From contig JANPGR010000011.1 in NCBI GenBank assembly GCA_031424015.1, forward strand, positions 1-8,308: a stretch of DNA of 8,308 nucleotides, read 5' to 3'. The stretch comes from JANPGR01 sp031424015 (lineage in GTDB: Bacteria; Patescibacteriota; Minisyncoccia; Phycocordibacterales; UBA1006). The notes beneath the pieces were generated by a model that saw only the letters and a list, made by a program, of their open reading frames with translations, was not told the DNA's origin and did not search any database. The translations under genes and the position numbers were made by a program. This document shows positions 6,175 to 8,308 of the stretch, piece after piece; within the stretch, counting starts at the first letter, position 1; every line of letters starts with the position of its first letter.

Positions 6175-8025
6175 TTACTGAGCAACTACATTCCCACTGA
6201 TGTCTTCGGAATCACCGCTCGTTGCTGTTGTATGGTTCTGCTTTTTCAGTTCGTTATAACTACCTGTGAGGAGATTTTTTCCTGATATATTTACCAATTC
6301 TACCAACGCAGGGCTCGTATTAACCTGGGAGCTTGATGGAGTGATTTTTACTTGGAATGACATTGTTGGGTCTGTAGCACCCTGACTCGATACGAGTCCT
6401 GGACTCCAGGTGATTTCTCGTGTTGTAGGGTTGTAATTTATGAGTTTTGTTGGTTTTGATTTTATCCAGTCGACATATACGGGCAACTGTGCAGTAACGC
6501 GCACATCCCCGTAATCAACGATCTGACGAGGCACTGTCCATTGTATGGTGTAAGTTGTGGGATCTTCGACGACAGGAGGCAGAGGTCCATCATTGTCAAA
6601 TACTCCATTAGTATAGAGTGTGGATTGTATCAATGACAGTCGCGCGCTCTGTTGGAGGGTTATTTGGTCGATATTCTTTGCTTTTATACTATCCCCTGTC
6701 TGAGACACCCCTGCGACAGAAACTATTACGCTTCCCGTGGAATCACTCGAGAGGGTTGACCCAACATCAGCATTAAACTGCAATACTATGCTCCCTCCAG
6801 GAGCCAACAATCCCAACTCTGCGCTTCCCGAAGACTTTGACCAGATAATACTAGAATTCTGTGAATTATAGAATCCTTGTTCTGCAGTCAATGTAGACGT
6901 ATCGATGATATTTCCGTCAACGATCAAGGTTATCTCTGCATTAGAAATAGGGTTCTGTGAAATGTTTTTTACGAGTACGGACCCTGACAGATGTGTACCA
7001 GGATAGACCGGATATGTTTCTGCACTGGATCCATTCAATGAAACCTGAGCACTCAATACTGATTCAGAAACCTGTAATTCATAAGGCTCTACAGCATAAA
7101 TACTCTCGAGAAGTTTCTCGTCGTGTGATTGTGAACCTATATATACTCGCAACGAAGTCCCAACACCTGCAATTGAGCTACCCTTGAATGTTCCATGTAT
7201 GGTGAGTTTTTCTGCTTTTCCTGCCAAGAGTTTTGCAAATTCCCAATAGTATTTACCCGCTGTCGGTGTCAAACTCGTGTCAGTGACATCGAATCCTTCT
7301 GGGTATTCTATCTTTAATCCTACATCTTGGATTCCTGTTTTTGATTGAAAAGATATTTCATATGTGACATCCTGTCCAACTATCAGTTCTTTTGGACCTG
7401 TAACAGTTAAACGCACAGGAGAATCAGCAATTCGAATAGGAAAATCTGAATGCTTTACCAATACAGCTCGAGACCCAGGGAATGCATATTCTATTGATGC
7501 AGTTATTTTTTTATCTTCAAACTGAGCGCCATAAAGCGTCACAGGAAATGACTCTCTCCTGCTCTCCCCCGGTTTTAGTTTTTCTAATATTTTCTTTTGC
7601 ACCTTGTCTGCTCTACCTGCCTGTTGTGGTACAGACAATACGAGTACTGCTTTTTCGAGCGAGACTCTGTTGGTATTTTCGACGATTACATCATAATTAG
7701 ACTCTACACCGCTGGTCACAAATGAAGTACCAACAATCGATACATTGATTCTGTCTTCTGTTGCACTCACACCTCCAACAGTAAAAGTATAAAAGAAATA
7801 CCCCAAACACCCGACAAAGAAAACCATAGCAACAACAAAGAATATCCTCGCACTACCTACTTTTGGATGATGACGAACATACTCTGGTTCTGTTGGCCTA
7901 TTCCACGTAGGCGGAGTATCAGAGACGGTCGGGCGAATACTATCCATACGAGTATCAATAGGATGATTCTGAGTACCTGTACTGCCCGTTTGTAGATCAT
8001 TATTAATGTCGTCGAGATGTTTCAT
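6175..8025 (-). CDS. N-anchored surface protein with about four Ig-like/DUF11-type beta domains
   Basis: This 616-residue protein has a cytoplasmic N-terminus of about 59 residues rich in Thr, Pro and Asp and ending in a basic HHPKVGSAR stretch. One membrane span follows (about 60-82), then a large exterior part. That part reads as repeated beta-sandwich domains of about 110-140 residues (about 91-199, 201-312, 314-456, 459-596). They have recurring features such as SNYDVIVEN, GQDVTYEISF, LSGSVLVKN and TTYTIQWTV, typical of CARDB/DUF11-like adhesive or structural repeats. The last domain has GPLPP (480-484) before TTYTIQW, a combination I associate with CPR surface proteins. The only cysteine is in the membrane span, so no disulphides are expected. 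There is no C-terminal sorting signal. ATG 8025 is preferred over GTG 8073 because TGA-TATACT-N8 precedes it. A role in the cell surface or attachment is inferred. Confidence 0.85.
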   Translation of the reverse strand: MKHLDDINNDLQTGSTGTQNHPIDTRMDSIRPTVSDTPPTWNRPTEPEYVRHHPKVGSARIFFVVAMVFFVGCLGYFFYTFTVGGVSATEDRINVSIVGTSFVTSGVESNYDVIVENTNRVSLEKAVLVLSVPQQAGRADKVQKKILEKLKPGESRRESFPVTLYGAQFEDKKITASIEYAFPGSRAVLVKHSDFPIRIADSPVRLTVTGPKELIVGQDVTYEISFQSKTGIQDVGLKIEYPEGFDVTDTSLTPTAGKYYWEFAKLLAGKAEKLTIHGTFKGSSIAGVGTSLRVYIGSQSHDEKLLESIYAVEPYELQVSESVLSAQVSLNGSSAETYPVYPGTHLSGSVLVKNISQNPISNAEITLIVDGNIIDTSTLTAEQGFYNSQNSSIIWSKSSGSAELGLLAPGGSIVLQFNADVGSTLSSDSTGSVIVSVAGVSQTGDSIKAKNIDQITLQQSARLSLIQSTLYTNGVFDNDGPLPPVVEDPTTYTIQWTVPRQIVDYGDVRVTAQLPVYVDWIKSKPTKLINYNPTTREITWSPGLVSSQGATDPTMSFQVKITPSSSQVNTSPALVELVNISGKNLLTGSYNELKKQNHTTATSGDSEDISGNVVAQ

Positions 8026-8042
8026 AGAGTTGTAGTATATCA
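8026..8042 (-). promoter_or_regulatory. surface-protein promoter: extended -10, leaderless start
   Basis: On the - strand, TGA-TATACT (8042-8034) is followed by exactly eight bases and the ATG at 8025. It is the same nine-base extended -10 as in front of thrS. No good -35 is visible. Transcription would begin within three bases of the start codon, and no Shine-Dalgarno sequence is present. This argues against the GTG at 8073, which lies upstream of the promoter. Confidence 0.65.
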
Positions 8043-8112
8043 CACTCTCACGAGGATTTACCGAGAAATGCACAACTACATTTAGTGTATGACGGGTTTA
8101 GATATGATCAAA

Positions 8113-8141
8113 GGCCGGTTTTGGCGGAGCCAAAACCGGCC
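8113..8141. repeat. GC-rich 29-bp palindrome (palindrome element 3)
   Basis: A perfect 13-bp stem, GGCCGGTTTTGGC with GCCAAAACCGGCC, surrounds a GGA triloop, which reads TCC on the other strand, the same loop as at 1857-1859. It lies about 70 bases upstream of the surface-protein promoter. Neither side has a strong T-run; the - strand side continues only with TTTGATC. The stem sequence differs from elements 1 and 2, but the design (uninterrupted GC-rich arms, triloop TNC, intergenic) is the same. Confidence 0.7.
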
Positions 8142-8308
8142 CCCTAAGAACCTGTCTCCAATATCAACCCGACATAAGTAAAACCTAGATTTTATAGCGC
8201 ACTCAAGAGTATAAGAAAACATAGTCGTTAGTACTCCTTGTTTTCAAAAAAATGTATTTTGTGAGAGAACTGTACTAGTAGTACAGTGAATGAGCAAAAG
8301 ACGTTTTG
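8142..8308. other. right-end stretch without a confident gene; palindrome and possible gene start
   Basis: No reading frame here is convincing. The clearest structure is a perfect 7-bp inverted repeat, CTGTACT-AGT-AGTACAG (8270-8286), immediately followed by GTGAATG. An ATG at 8290 (MSKRRF...) or a GTG at 8286 could begin a + strand gene that leaves the window. TTGTGA (8259-8264) and TACAGT (8282-8287) are 17 bases apart and could be a promoter, but they would place +1 at or past that ATG. On the - strand an open frame enters from the right edge and stops at 8228. Which of these is real cannot be decided from this window. Confidence 0.35.

Noticed and set aside
6957..7700. Plus-strand open frames inside the surface-protein gene
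   Set aside because: They lie wholly within a coherent 616-residue frame, have no TATACT signal at the right distance, and give unconvincing proteins.
4596..8025. A defence or toxin-antitoxin system involving the orphan gene and neighbours
   Set aside because: No nuclease, NTPase, deaminase, toxin or reverse transcriptase motifs are visible, and the neighbours are a peroxiredoxin and a surface protein on the opposite strand.
8026..8073. GTG at 8073 as the surface-protein start (16 extra residues)
   Set aside because: The extended -10 at 8042-8034 lies downstream of it, and the TATACT-N8-ATG pattern points to ATG 8025.
8082..8222. Small - strand reading frame of 46 codons across the GC-rich palindrome
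   Set aside because: It has an AAGGAG 12 bases before the ATG, but it runs through both arms of the palindrome and ends near the surface-protein promoter. Nothing in the translation looks like a conserved protein, so it is more likely noncoding.

Overview
This window looks like a piece of a chromosome from a small-genome bacterium, most likely Candidate Phyla Radiation / Patescibacteria and possibly Parcubacteria-like. This is inferred from style, not from a marker-gene match. The grounds are a large N-anchored surface protein whose last domain carries a GPLPP...TTYTIQW stretch that I associate with CPR surface proteins, a threonyl-tRNA synthetase lacking its N-terminal TGS domain, terse intergenic regions with GC-rich palindromes, and genes that mostly lack ribosome binding sites. 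Stop codons used are TAA and TAG. No rRNA, tRNA, CRISPR array, insertion sequence, phage gene or recognisable defence system was seen.

Layout. A GC-rich palindrome at the left edge (1-19) is followed by thrS (81-1838, +). A closely similar, longer palindrome (1841-1875) separates thrS from a two-gene + strand unit: a two-TM protein of the low-affinity iron permease (FET4-like) family (1947-2336) and a LysE-type transporter (2345-3013). These converge on a vanY-type D-Ala-D-Ala carboxypeptidase (3022-4065, -). Upstream of it on the same strand is a Bcp-type peroxiredoxin (4146-4595, -), divergent from an unrecognised, cysteine-free, helical 438-residue protein (4663-5979, +). That gene converges on a 616-residue Ig-like surface protein (6175-8025, -) across a probable bidirectional terminator. 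The last 283 bases hold a third GC-rich palindrome and a small perfect palindrome that may sit in front of a gene running off the window.

The most striking shared signal is at the gene starts. Four genes have the same -10 hexamer TATACT exactly 8 bases before the ATG (thrS, bcp, the 438-aa gene, the surface protein), and vanY has it 10 bases before. A standard -10 to +1 distance puts transcription start within a few bases of the start codon, so these mRNAs should be leaderless or nearly so. This pattern also decides three starts: thrS, vanY and the surface protein each have a longer reading frame from GTG or TTG, but the promoter points to the internal ATG.

The genes do not form one obvious pathway. 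They are translation housekeeping (thrS), membrane transport (FET4-like plus LysE-like), oxidative defence (bcp), and cell-envelope functions (vanY, surface protein). The window is better read as ordinary chromosome with an unusual regulatory style and one orphan gene than as a dedicated new system.
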